Shown: piece by piece, positions 24,276-31,636 of the stretch
Layout: every line of letters starts with the position of its first letter
How positions within the stretch are numbered: the stretch's first letter is position 1
DNA from: an uncultured Bacteroidales bacterium
GTDB taxonomy: Bacteria > Bacteroidota > Bacteroidia > Bacteroidales > UBA932
Direction: 5' to 3'
DNA length: 64,000 nt
Assembly: GCA_900316675.1 (NCBI GenBank)
Contig: ONDR01000004.1
Location: forward strand, 30,240 to 94,239
The notes under the pieces: model-generated
What the model saw: the letters and a program-made list of their open reading frames with translations, nothing else
Told to the model about the DNA's origin: nothing
Database searches by the model: none
Translations under genes and position numbers: made by a program

Positions 24276-25952
24276 ATGAAATTCAAACTCTCACTCATCG
24301 CACTGGCCATTATGGCAGCATGTTCGCAAAAGGAATATCCTAACGAAACCATCGGCATAATACCCCAGCCGCAGGTTGTAAACTACACTGGCGAAGGCCG
24401 CTTCAACGTGGCAGAAGCCGTTGTCAGCTGTGACTCTAAATTCGATGACCTTAGCCTTTCCCACATTGCAGACTTCAACAACAAGCTTTCTTATGCCCTG
24501 CACAAGAATATGGTTGTTGAGGACCTTCAGGGTAAGGGCATCCGCTTCGTTCTGGACAAGAACTGCAAGCCGGAGGAATACAGCATCGAGGTTAAGAAAG
24601 ACAAGCTTACCGTAAAGGCATCAACCGCCAGCGGTGTGCTGTATGCAATTGCTTCCATCAGCCAGCTGCTGCCGGACGCTTACTTTGGCGTAGAGCAGGC
24701 CGATGCAGACTGGACCCTGCCTGAGGTTACCATCAAGGACTGGCCTCGCTTTGGCTATAGAGGTATGCATCTTGACGTCAGCCGCCATTTCTTTAGCGTA
24801 GATGTAGTCAAGAAGTACCTTGACGTAATGGCATTCCACAAGATCAACCGCTTCCACTGGCATCTGACCGACGACCAGGGCTGGCGTATAGAGATCAAGA
24901 AATATCCCAAACTTACTGAAATCGGTTCCAAGAGAGACGAGACCGTTATTCTTAAGCGCTTCAATCCCCTTGTATGCGACGGCACTCCCCACAGTGGTTA
25001 TTACACCCAGGAAGAGATCCGCAGCGTGGTTGATTACGCAGAGAATCTGGGCATCACCGTTGTTCCTGAAATTGACCTTCCCGGTCATATGATTGCCGCC
25101 CTTGCCGCTTACCCCGAGCTTGGCTGCACCGGTGGTCCTTATAAGGTATGGACCCGCTGGGGTGTTGCAAACGAGGTTCTCTGCCCCGGTAAAGAGAAGA
25201 CCTTCGAATTCATTGAAGGCGTTCTGGACGAGGTTATGGAGCTCTTCCCCTCTGAGTACATCCACATCGGCGGTGACGAGTGCCCCAAGGTTGAGTGGGA
25301 GAAATGCCCCGACTGCCAGAAGCGCATCGCAGAGCTCGGCCTTAAGACCGATGACGAGCATACCGCAGAGCAATATCTTCAGAATTACGTAACAGAGCGC
25401 GTGCAGAAGTATCTGAACGACCACGGCCGCAAGATTATCGGTTGGGACGAGGTTCTTGAAGGCAAGCTCGCAGAGGGTGCAACCGTTATGTCCTGGCGTG
25501 GTGCCAAGGGCGGAATAGAGGCTGCAAAGCAGGGTTACGATGCAATCATGACCCCTGGCGGCTATGTTTACTTCGACTACTATCAGTCAGATTCAGTAAG
25601 CCGCGAGCCTTTTGCAATCTGCTGCCCTTGCCCCATAGAGAAGACTTATTCATTCGAGGCTTACGACGGCATTCCCGAGGAGGCTCAGAACCATATCCTT
25701 GGTGTTCAGGCTAACCTGTGGACAGAGTACGTTGCCACCGAGCCTCATCTTTTCTATATGGTTCTTCCCAGGATGGATGCTCTTAGCGAGCTTCAGTGGT
25801 GCGCCCCGGAGCGTAAGGACTATGAGCGCTTCAAGAAGGACGTAGCCCGCATGCTTCGTATTTACGATGCCCTTGGCTACACCTACAGCCGCAACATTTA
25901 CGGCGAGCCCGGTTTGCCTGGCTACGATGGTCCTCTTGGTGGCTCCAAATAG
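24276..25952 (+). CDS. GH20 beta-N-acetylhexosaminidase lipoprotein
   Basis: A 558-residue exported enzyme (Cys16). An N-terminal GH20b-like domain (about 25-150) precedes the TIM barrel with FHWHLTDDQGW (193-203), PEIDLPGH and the catalytic Asp334-Glu335 in IGGDECP. It removes terminal beta-GlcNAc or beta-GalNAc by substrate-assisted catalysis. It has its own promoter but sits beside the GH36/SusCD operon, so both probably serve a hexosamine-rich glycan. It is the last host gene before the integrated element. Confidence 0.93.
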   Translation: MKFKLSLIALAIMAACSQKEYPNETIGIIPQPQVVNYTGEGRFNVAEAVVSCDSKFDDLSLSHIADFNNKLSYALHKNMVVEDLQGKGIRFVLDKNCKPEEYSIEVKKDKLTVKASTASGVLYAIASISQLLPDAYFGVEQADADWTLPEVTIKDWPRFGYRGMHLDVSRHFFSVDVVKKYLDVMAFHKINRFHWHLTDDQGWRIEIKKYPKLTEIGSKRDETVILKRFNPLVCDGTPHSGYYTQEEIRSVVDYAENLGITVVPEIDLPGHMIAALAAYPELGCTGGPYKVWTRWGVANEVLCPGKEKTFEFIEGVLDEVMELFPSEYIHIGGDECPKVEWEKCPDCQKRIAELGLKTDDEHTAEQYLQNYVTERVQKYLNDHGRKIIGWDEVLEGKLAEGATVMSWRGAKGGIEAAKQGYDAIMTPGGYVYFDYYQSDSVSREPFAICCPCPIEKTYSFEAYDGIPEEAQNHILGVQANLWTEYVATEPHLFYMVLPRMDALSELQWCAPERKDYERFKKDVARMLRIYDALGYTYSRNIYGEPGLPGYDGPLGGSK

Positions 25953-26029
25953 GGGATAAAGTACTGATTTTGAAGAAAATTTAAAATTTTTGAAAAATTT
26001 CGATAATTTTTTGCGACGGTTTTTGTTTT

Positions 26030-26045
26030 TGGCACAGACCTTGCA
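26030..26045 (+). promoter_or_regulatory. sigma54-type promoter (TGGCAC-N5-TTGCA)
   Basis: TGGCAC at 26030-26035 and TTGCA at 26041-26045 match the -24/-12 sigma54 consensus with canonical GG-to-GC spacing (26031 to 26043). Start expected near 26056. No protein gene follows before the hairpin at 26101-26130. The AT-rich stretch 25953-26029 shows no other feature. Confidence 0.6.
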
Positions 26046-26055
26046 ATAACTTTTA

Positions 26056-26138
26056 ATCGAATAGTTTTTTCATAGGTTAAGTTTTAGGTTAGAATTGCGG
26101 AGAGGTCCCGATGTGAATCGAGACCTCTCTATCTTTTG
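26056..26138 (+). ncRNA. predicted short sigma54-dependent RNA ending in a terminator hairpin
   Basis: About 80 bases between the sigma54-type promoter and a strong hairpin: GAGAGGTCCCGAT and ATCGAGACCTCTC pair with one C-A mismatch around GTGA, followed by TATCTTTT. No credible ORF fits. The 3' half of this unit is also the left attachment repeat of the element. That it is transcribed is inferred. Confidence 0.5.
26085..26138 (+). repeat. attL: left 54-bp direct repeat
   Basis: Identical over 54 bases to 57048-57101. The repeat contains a 13-bp stem hairpin followed by TATCTTTTG, so the target is a terminator-like sequence rather than a tRNA gene. Confidence 0.9.
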
Positions 26139-26159
26139 CCCTATACACGCGTGTAGGGC
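26138..26159. other. inverted repeat next to attL
   Basis: GCCCTA-(TA)-CACG and CGTG-TAGGGC form a near-palindrome just inside the left repeat. It could be a recombinase or accessory-factor site, or a terminator. Function not shown. Confidence 0.4.
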
Positions 26160-26185
26160 CTATTTTATTAAAATGCGAAGTTCCT

Positions 26186-26193
26186 TATTTTTG
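26186..26193 (+). promoter_or_regulatory. -7 box of the integrase gene
   Basis: TATTTTTG matches the consensus 51 bases before the integrase ATG. The -33 position shows only TTT. Confidence 0.4.
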
Positions 26194-26207
26194 CCCCTGA
26201 ATCGTAA

Positions 26208-26228
26208 AATGTTTTGAGAATGTTTTAC
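26208..26228 (+). repeat. left arm-type repeat (AATGTTTTG-N2-AATGTT)
   Basis: AATGTTTTG, two bases, then AATGTT occurs here and again at 56962-56977, each about 65-70 bp inside its attachment repeat. Such paired sites fit arm-type binding sites of a tyrosine recombinase. This copy lies between the integrase -7 box and its start codon, so binding could also control int. Confidence 0.5.
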
Positions 26229-26244
26229 ATAAAAAGGGAGAGTT

Positions 26245-27528
26245 ATGAATCAAGTTACTTTTTCGCCTACCATTGACCGAAGACTTAAAAAACAGGACGG
26301 CTCATACAATGTGAGGATACGCATCACCTTCAAGAGATTGTCAAGGTATATCCCTACGACCTTGTATGCTTTCAAGAATGATTTAACCGCCTCATTCAAG
26401 ATAAAGCAGGGAACCCTGCTAACCAGGTGCTATGCGCTCATCGGCGAGTTCCAAGGCTACCTTAGCGGGTTGTCACCGTTCGCGCTACTGCAGATGAATG
26501 TTGATGACGTGGTTAAGATGCTTCGCCTGTCGTCAGAGAAAGACTATTTCTCTCTCAACTTCATTACTTGGTGTGAAGAAGCTATCCAAAGAAAGTCGCC
26601 CGGCGCCCGCCACAACTATAGAATCGCTCTTAACTCCTTCAAGCGCTTCCTAAATAGCGATAGCATAGATATCAATAAGATTACAGCCAAGATGCTTCAG
26701 GAGTTCTCTCTCTTCCTGGACAATGAAGTAAAATACCACGGTAACGCAATTGATGAATCAGGCGATAGGGCTTTGGCAACGTCGGTAAAAAAGAAAAAGG
26801 GAGGCGCATCCAGACGCTACATCAAAAGTCTTGCAACCCTTTATCACGAGGCTCAGTTCAACTTCAATAACGAAGACGAAGACCACATAGTTATTCCAAA
26901 GGATCCGTTTGCAAGGGTCGTGTTTGCATCCAAGCCCTGTAGAAGTGCCGGCCAGCGCAGCCTTTCCTTGGGGCAGATGCAGGCGATTATAAGCGCCCAT
27001 ACAGATGACCCAGGGGAAAGGATGGCTTTAGATGTCTTTGTACTATCCTTTGGACTAATGGGTGCAAATCTGGCTGACCTATATTCTGCCGCTCCCGTCA
27101 AAAGAAAGTCATGGACCTACAATCGTCAGAAGACCAAAAGCCGCAGGGCTGATGGAGGAGAGATGAGAGTTTGTGTTCCGGATTGCCTGGCTCCTTTTCT
27201 GAAGAGACTGGAAGACACTCAAGGTCGGAAGTGGTTGAGGTTATACCAGATTAATCCAGACAAAGACCGCGTTAACTCAAAGTTAAACCGCTGGCTTCGC
27301 AGATGGCAGAAGCGTTGTGATCTGGAGGATTTCACTCTTTATGCCGCTCGTCATACATGGGCGACCATTGCACACTCCAAAGCTCATGTTGAAAAAGCTA
27401 GGATCGATGAATGCCTGGCACACTCGGGTAACCTTAATATGGCCGATACTTACGTTGAAAAAGACTGGGACTTGCTAGACGAGGCCAACCGGATGGTTCT
27501 GGCGTTGTTCAAGTGGCCGGGGGAGTGA
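26245..27528 (+). CDS. tyrosine recombinase (integrase)
   Basis: A 427-residue phage-type integrase of the Bacteroidetes group. An N-terminal arm-binding domain (1-100) and SAM-like core-binding domain (about 110-210) precede the catalytic domain. Visible residues are Lys in NRQKTKSR, Arg369-His370 in AARHTW, His393 in LAHSG and the nucleophile Tyr403 in TYVEKDW. The first catalytic Arg is not seen: the place reads FGLMGANLADL, a change also known in the CTnDOT integrase. ATG 26245 follows an SD-like AGGGAGAG. Its stop abuts the convergent repressor gene. Confidence 0.92.
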   Translation: MNQVTFSPTIDRRLKKQDGSYNVRIRITFKRLSRYIPTTLYAFKNDLTASFKIKQGTLLTRCYALIGEFQGYLSGLSPFALLQMNVDDVVKMLRLSSEKDYFSLNFITWCEEAIQRKSPGARHNYRIALNSFKRFLNSDSIDINKITAKMLQEFSLFLDNEVKYHGNAIDESGDRALATSVKKKKGGASRRYIKSLATLYHEAQFNFNNEDEDHIVIPKDPFARVVFASKPCRSAGQRSLSLGQMQAIISAHTDDPGERMALDVFVLSFGLMGANLADLYSAAPVKRKSWTYNRQKTKSRRADGGEMRVCVPDCLAPFLKRLEDTQGRKWLRLYQINPDKDRVNSKLNRWLRRWQKRCDLEDFTLYAARHTWATIAHSKAHVEKARIDECLAHSGNLNMADTYVEKDWDLLDEANRMVLALFKWPGE

Positions 27529-28077
27529 TTACTTCTTGCTAAGATTCTCTATAATCCTAAGCATTCTGCTGTTGTCTTCCTGCAGCTTTGCAACCTCCGC
27601 CTCCAGGGCTAGTATCCTTTGGTCGGCTTCTTCCTCGGAGAAATTCCTCTTTCCGTAAACAATCCAATCAAAGGAATACTTTCCTCCAAAGAAGGAACAT
27701 ACGGCCTCTGCCCAGCCGCGGGCGATATTAATATCAGTATTCAGAAGTGCCCGTTGGAAAGTTCCCTTTATATTGTTATTGGTGGCTTCTAATTCGGCAA
27801 TCTCAACTCCTTCAAGTTTAAGAAGCTCTTGAAGACGGTTATAGATCTCGGAAGGGGTAATCAGCATCTTACCTTCACCGTTAATCAGCCAATCCTTGTT
27901 TAATTCCGTATAAGTCTCAAGAATCTTTGCGGCAGCTCTGTCGGATAAGTCGTTCCCATTATCTCTGGCGCGGCTAATCGTACCTTGGGATAAGCCGGCA
28001 TCCTTGGTAACCTTGCTGTCATTTAACCTTCTGGCGGACATGAATTTGTCTAGCCGGTCAATAATTCTTGTACTCAT
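27529..28077 (-). CDS. HTH repressor-like regulator
   Basis: A 182-residue protein starting MSTRIIDRLDKFM at 28077. Residues about 5-60 form an XRE-type HTH (VTKDAGLSQGTISRARDNG), followed by a WLINGEG segment often seen after such HTHs in Bacteroidetes phage and element repressors. The C-terminus (about 145-180) is a coiled coil (ALEAEVAKLQEDNSRMLRIIENL). No LexA-like peptidase is visible. It is divergent from the excisionase-like gene across an 85-bp intergenic region with two interlocked promoters, so it probably keeps the element quiescent. Confidence 0.8.
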   Translation of the reverse strand: MSTRIIDRLDKFMSARRLNDSKVTKDAGLSQGTISRARDNGNDLSDRAAAKILETYTELNKDWLINGEGKMLITPSEIYNRLQELLKLEGVEIAELEATNNNIKGTFQRALLNTDINIARGWAEAVCSFFGGKYSFDWIVYGKRNFSEEEADQRILALEAEVAKLQEDNSRMLRIIENLSKK

Positions 28078-28108
28078 AATCAAAAATAATTTGAAATAAT
28101 CAAAATTC

Positions 28109-28144
28109 TTTTGCAAAGATAAGAATTATTTTTAAATTTGCAAA
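28109..28144. promoter_or_regulatory. interlocked divergent promoters (repressor / excision genes)
   Basis: Rightward: TTG 28111-28113, 19 bases, TAAATTTG 28133-28140. Leftward: TTG 28143-28141, 19 bases, TATCTTTG 28121-28114. Each -7 box abuts the other -33 box, so the two promoters occupy the same 34 bp and cannot be bound together by two polymerases. Confidence 0.75.
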
Positions 28145-28162
28145 CATAAAGGAGGTAATTGT

Positions 28163-28456
28163 ATGGATAAAGTAGAATATGTATTAACTCCCGAGGGAAT
28201 CGCCAATATCTGTGCAGCGTCAGTCGTGCAGGCCCTGGCAACGCTTGGAATCAGTTCTGGCGAAATCAATTTCAGCCAGGCAAAGCGCGTATTCGGTAAT
28301 GATTTCATACTGCTCTATAATAGCGGACGTATTCGCCCGGTGAGCGTTGGCTCCGGCAAAGGCGGCACCATTAAATTCCGTGTTGCGGACATCCTTGCTG
28401 CCAAGGAAGCTGAACGTAGCCTCGCTAGAATGCAATTAAGGCAGTTGAAAAAGTAA
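28163..28456 (+). CDS. small DNA-binding-like protein (excisionase candidate)
   Basis: A 97-residue protein of unknown family. The centre (NFSQAKRVFGNDFILLYNSGRIRPV) and the basic helix after it resemble the small winged-helix proteins used as recombination directionality factors. It has a strong Shine-Dalgarno sequence (AAAGGAGG, 8 bases before ATG), unusual for this host and typical of mobile genes. Position next to the repressor and near the integrase supports an excision or activation role, which is inference. Confidence 0.55.
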   Translation: MDKVEYVLTPEGIANICAASVVQALATLGISSGEINFSQAKRVFGNDFILLYNSGRIRPVSVGSGKGGTIKFRVADILAAKEAERSLARMQLRQLKK

Positions 28457-28466
28457 GATAATACAG

Positions 28467-28958
28467 ATGCAAAGCGTATTTGTAAGGGTGATTCCCCGTA
28501 GGATTGGAGACCTGGCCCAGTGGCTTGGAAGGTTAGTCTTGGGCGTGATTGCCAGAACAGGCATCAAGACCAGGCTGAATCAGAACGACTGTTTGGAAGT
28601 CTATCTTTCGGGCAGCGCTGAAACCATGTGTGCGCTATCCGGAGAGCAAATTCAAAATTATTTTGAAGATTGCATCGATTGGGCGTTGAAGACATTCGGT
28701 GAATCGAACTTTGTGTACGCTTCAGTAGTATATCACGGCGGTGTGCCGTATGTGTATTGTGTTGTGGTGCCGCTCTTGGACACCATTAGCCGAAGGTCAA
28801 GGTATCATTGTAGGATACATGGAAACATTATTCCCCAAAATCATAAGGTCCCAGTCAGGCTCTCGGCCTCAGATCTAACCAATAGGGAACGGCTGTTGTA
28901 TTACCTTCGCTCTTTCGCCGGTACGGTTGGGCGGAAGTATGGACTAGGGTTGGGGTAG
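28467..28958 (+). CDS. degenerate MobV/Pre-type relaxase-like protein
   Basis: A 163-residue protein that follows the MobV relaxase pattern: LSGEQIQNYFEDCIDWALKTFG before the catalytic strand, and LSASDLTNRERL then GRKYGLGLG after it. The metal-binding motif HxDExxPHxH of MobV is replaced by VYHGGVPYVYC (residues 88-98), so the three His positions and both acids are gone. The N-terminal Tyr region and the whole C-terminal part are missing compared with about 350-450-residue MobV proteins. I expect no nicking activity. It could be a retained DNA-binding relic. It follows the small gene by 10 bp. Confidence 0.5.
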   Translation: MQSVFVRVIPRRIGDLAQWLGRLVLGVIARTGIKTRLNQNDCLEVYLSGSAETMCALSGEQIQNYFEDCIDWALKTFGESNFVYASVVYHGGVPYVYCVVVPLLDTISRRSRYHCRIHGNIIPQNHKVPVRLSASDLTNRERLLYYLRSFAGTVGRKYGLGLG

Positions 28959-28968
28959 GTCTTTTGAA

Positions 28969-29313
28969 TTATAATCTATCGTACAAATACGTCAACCAGT
29001 GTTCCATAGCGTCTTGAGCTATGGAATTGGTGTCGGAGTCTCTTTCGGCTATCTCATAGGTGAAACAGCGGATAGTGAAAACCTCGGCAGAGGATAGGCC
29101 TTGAACATATTCTTGAATTATGTTCAGTGATTCCTGATACAGAGGATGGCCTATCGGTGCCTTAGGCGCATCCGGGCCGGTAAGGGCCTGAGCGACGGCT
29201 TGGAGCCTGTCTTCTGAGAAGTGATTGATGAGGCGGTTGAGGATGCTATTGAAGATTTCCTGGGTTGCGGCTTCGCAATGGGATGTCAAGGTGGGGTTGA
29301 ATTCTAAAAACAA
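28969..29313 (-). CDS. hypothetical protein
   Basis: A 114-residue acidic, mostly helical protein with no family I recognise. Residues about 15-50 (ATQEIFNSILNRLINHFSEDRLQAVAQAL) look like an amphipathic helix pair. It is convergent with the MobV-like gene, 10 bp apart, and no promoter stands out upstream. Function unknown. Confidence 0.55.
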   Translation of the reverse strand: MFLEFNPTLTSHCEAATQEIFNSILNRLINHFSEDRLQAVAQALTGPDAPKAPIGHPLYQESLNIIQEYVQGLSSAEVFTIRCFTYEIAERDSDTNSIAQDAMEHWLTYLYDRL

Positions 29314-29423
29314 ATTGATGCTATATTATTAGGTGTAGATAGTAAAGCAGATTTCCTCCAAAGTGGATTTGAAAAAGGGGCCAGCGGAAGGCCGTTTCAA
29401 AGGTAAGTAAGTCTCGTTGGTTT

Positions 29424-29540
29424 TCAAAGTTTTTTGAAGATATTTTGAGTTTCTTTCACTCGATATGATGGCCCGGTCATGTTGACCATGAAGGCTTTGT
29501 GGCAAAGCCGGTCGGCACCGGTCGTGCGGGCAATCTCTCT
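29424..29540 (-). pseudogene. C-terminal remnant of an IstB-like transposition ATPase
   Basis: On the minus strand about 38 codons read ADRLCHKAFMVNMTGPSYR, then VKETQ, to a stop at 29424-29426. This resembles the C-terminus of IstB-like helper proteins found in Bacteroidetes. An in-frame stop lies directly upstream, so only the tail survives. The family call is from memory of the motif and is tentative. Confidence 0.4.
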
Positions 29541-29626
29541 TCAATACTGTGTTTACCCATAATAATGACCTCCAAACGTCTGTGTCTAACTTTTGGGAGT
29601 CATGTCAGGGCTGGGGGATAAACCAG

Positions 29627-29667
29627 ATGCAAGTCTGTGACGGACTTGCTCCGGCACAGTCTTGCAT
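29627..29667. other. stem-loop A of a three-hairpin noncoding array
   Basis: ATGCAAGTCTGTGACGG pairs with CCGGCACAGTCTTGCAT at 15 of 17 positions, with a T-T and an A-G mismatch and a 7-base loop. The interval 29314-29998 has no gene I trust besides the IstB-like remnant. Confidence 0.55.
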
Positions 29668-29728
29668 ACCGCTTTTCCTTTAAAGTGCGGGAGCCTTGCG
29701 GCGAGGGCCAATGGAGCGGAGGGCGTCC

Positions 29729-29765
29729 GTGAGTCTGTGGCCGGCTTGTCCGGTCACAGTCTCAC
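29729..29765. other. stem-loop B, homologous to A
   Basis: GTGAGTCTGTGGCCGG pairs with CCGGTCACAGTCTCAC around CTTGT. It shares with stem-loop A the core GTCTGTG...CACAGTCT and the same T-T mismatch, about 100 bp downstream, so the two are diverged copies of one structure. Confidence 0.55.
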
Positions 29766-29792
29766 AGCGAAGGGTGGCAATAGAGGTTGCTG

Positions 29793-29839
29793 GTCTGGCT
29801 GTTTGGGCGGAGGCTCTGCCGGAGACCAAACTGACAGAC
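29793..29839. other. stem-loop C of the same array
   Basis: GTCTGGCTGTTTGG and CCAAACTGACAGAC pair with two mismatches around a GC-rich loop that holds an inner GGC/GCC stem. Sequence differs from A and B but size and spacing are alike. Confidence 0.45.
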
Positions 29840-29998
29840 GAGCAAGTACCTTTTTCCTTATGGACGGTGGAATCGGCACTGCCGCTGGAACTGGGCAGCA
29901 TCGGCCCGTATCGGCCTGAATCTATCGGCCCAAATCTCTGAGAGTGTTCCGCTGTTCCAAGTGTTCCAGGGGTGAAACAGGTGGAACAGGTGAAACAG

Positions 29999-31180
29999 TT
30001 ATTCTTCGGCCTTTGGCGGTTCCCAGATGAAGACGTTTTTCTCCCGATAGGAATCGATGACGTAATTGCATTGCGCCTTGTTTAGCATCCAGTTCCTACA
30101 GGAGCCTGCGAACTTGAATTTATCGACCGTATCTTCTTTGACGGTTCTATTGTACACCAATTGCTGGACTTTTACTTTCTGCTGTGTGCGATAATCGAAG
30201 CGTTCCACCTCCACTGGGATGCGACAATTTCTATATCTGGCGCAATAGACACAATGCCTGGCCGGCAGATCTCGAAGGAGAGCATGGGCAATGCCAAGAT
30301 TAAACACGTCGAATTTCGGTCTGAAATGTCGTTCTCTGTGTAGATTCAAGTGGTTTACCTCCAATGCAGTGTCGACGAAATGCTTGGTGTCCATTTCCCC
30401 GCATGATACATAATCATCCTGACAGGCCATTCTCCCGTCCTTGAGGAGAACGAATCTATCCAGCTTCTTGAGGTCGTCACGATGGAATTCCCTGTCGAAG
30501 TGATGGAACATAATGAAGGACGGTTCCGGCTCAGGATGGTAATAGTATCGGTAGTAGGAATACTGCGGCTTGGGTTCTTCCTTGACTGTTACCATCGGCC
30601 CTTTATTCTCTACGATGGGGCGTTTGAAATCGGCCTCGCTGCGTATCTTTATCTCTATGATACGATTGCCGGATTCCAGTTTCTCCGGCGTGCAGTCGTG
30701 GCTCACGGAGACCTCCAGGAAGATGGGTGGCAGGTCCGGATTTTTGCTGCTGGTCAGAAGGACATCGGCCCGGTAGCCATCATAGACGCCCTCAATCTGG
30801 CAAGTGTCGTATTTCTCCTTCAAATCAAAGGTGTGCAGCGTTGTCCCCGAGCATTCTTTCCATTGAAATTGCTTGAATAGCTGGCAGGAATCTTTATGTG
30901 GACACTCGTTTGTGGCGTAGTATGAGACTTCGAACTTGGGCTGTGATTCGAACTGCTTGGCCAGGTATTTTTTGGCCAGGTTGTGCAGATAAGTTTCCGG
31001 ATTACAGAGGTCGTTGACCTTGTGCCGGAAATGATCTGTTTTGTCCTTGCACAAGACCGGTACCATCTCCTTATCGCAGCCCAGGCAATAATACTTATGC
31101 TCGGCGCGATTTTCTTGGGTTATCTCGCCGATATTGTGGACATCGCCATTCTCATCTACTGCGTTGGGATATGTAATCAT
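29999..31180 (-). CDS. CoiA-like putative nuclease
   Basis: A 393-residue protein. The N-terminus has a CLGCDKEMVPV segment and DHFRHK near residue 50, as in competence protein CoiA. YRADVLL followed by PIFLEVSVSHD (about 135-165) resembles the PD-(D/E)XK core of CoiA-like nucleases, although the usual Lys/Gln is Ser here. Further Cys pairs (CVYCARYRNC) suggest zinc binding. It is the last of three minus-strand genes downstream of the BREX-like operon, 3 bp after the previous gene. A role in DNA processing is plausible but unproven. Confidence 0.6.
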   Translation of the reverse strand: MITYPNAVDENGDVHNIGEITQENRAEHKYYCLGCDKEMVPVLCKDKTDHFRHKVNDLCNPETYLHNLAKKYLAKQFESQPKFEVSYYATNECPHKDSCQLFKQFQWKECSGTTLHTFDLKEKYDTCQIEGVYDGYRADVLLTSSKNPDLPPIFLEVSVSHDCTPEKLESGNRIIEIKIRSEADFKRPIVENKGPMVTVKEEPKPQYSYYRYYYHPEPEPSFIMFHHFDREFHRDDLKKLDRFVLLKDGRMACQDDYVSCGEMDTKHFVDTALEVNHLNLHRERHFRPKFDVFNLGIAHALLRDLPARHCVYCARYRNCRIPVEVERFDYRTQQKVKVQQLVYNRTVKEDTVDKFKFAGSCRNWMLNKAQCNYVIDSYREKNVFIWEPPKAEE

Positions 31181-31183
31181 AGT

Positions 31184-31624
31184 TTAATGAGGCAGGATGT
31201 CTATGGTTCGCATTAGGTCACGGAGGCGGTCATCGAGGATTTCCGGGTAGAAATGGCCTTCGACGATGACTTGTGCGAGGACGTTGTGGCCCTTTTCCTT
31301 TGGCGAGGTGTAGTGTTCGGTTACGTGGTAGAAGCCATCGGCCTTCTTCTCGTATTTGAGTTTCTTCACCCACCAGCCTGAGCGGGTAAGGTAGTACCAG
31401 CCGCCCAGGAGGTAAGGTGCATAGCGGGCTTCCCAACTGGGGTCGTAGCCTTTGGTGAAGATGACCATCTGTTCTTCTGACAGCGGGATGTCTGGGACTT
31501 CTTCTTTCTCCCAGACCGGCGAGTTCTCTATCTGCTTCAGCAACGAATGGTGCAACCGGGCCATTGCCCAGGTGTCCTTGTCATTGCGGTCGAAGTACAA
31601 CTCATATTCGTTTTCTGGCTTCAT
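31184..31624 (-). CDS. hypothetical protein
   Basis: A 146-residue soluble protein rich in aromatic residues (GGWYYLTRSGWWVKKLKYEKK in the middle). I recognise no family. It lies 12 bp after the DUF6794-like gene and 3 bp before the CoiA-like gene, so these three are probably co-transcribed and inherited together. Confidence 0.6.
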   Translation of the reverse strand: MKPENEYELYFDRNDKDTWAMARLHHSLLKQIENSPVWEKEEVPDIPLSEEQMVIFTKGYDPSWEARYAPYLLGGWYYLTRSGWWVKKLKYEKKADGFYHVTEHYTSPKEKGHNVLAQVIVEGHFYPEILDDRLRDLMRTIDILPH

Positions 31625-31636
31625 AGAAGGAGGCTA

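Noticed and set aside
26085..26138. tRNA gene 3' end as the attachment site
   Set aside because: The repeat lacks a T-arm and acceptor stem. It is a simple hairpin with a T-rich tail.
29662..29941. Overlapping frames of 73-85 codons on both strands in the hairpin region
   Set aside because: They arise from the stem-loop array, overlap each other in several frames and show no protein-like pattern or start context.
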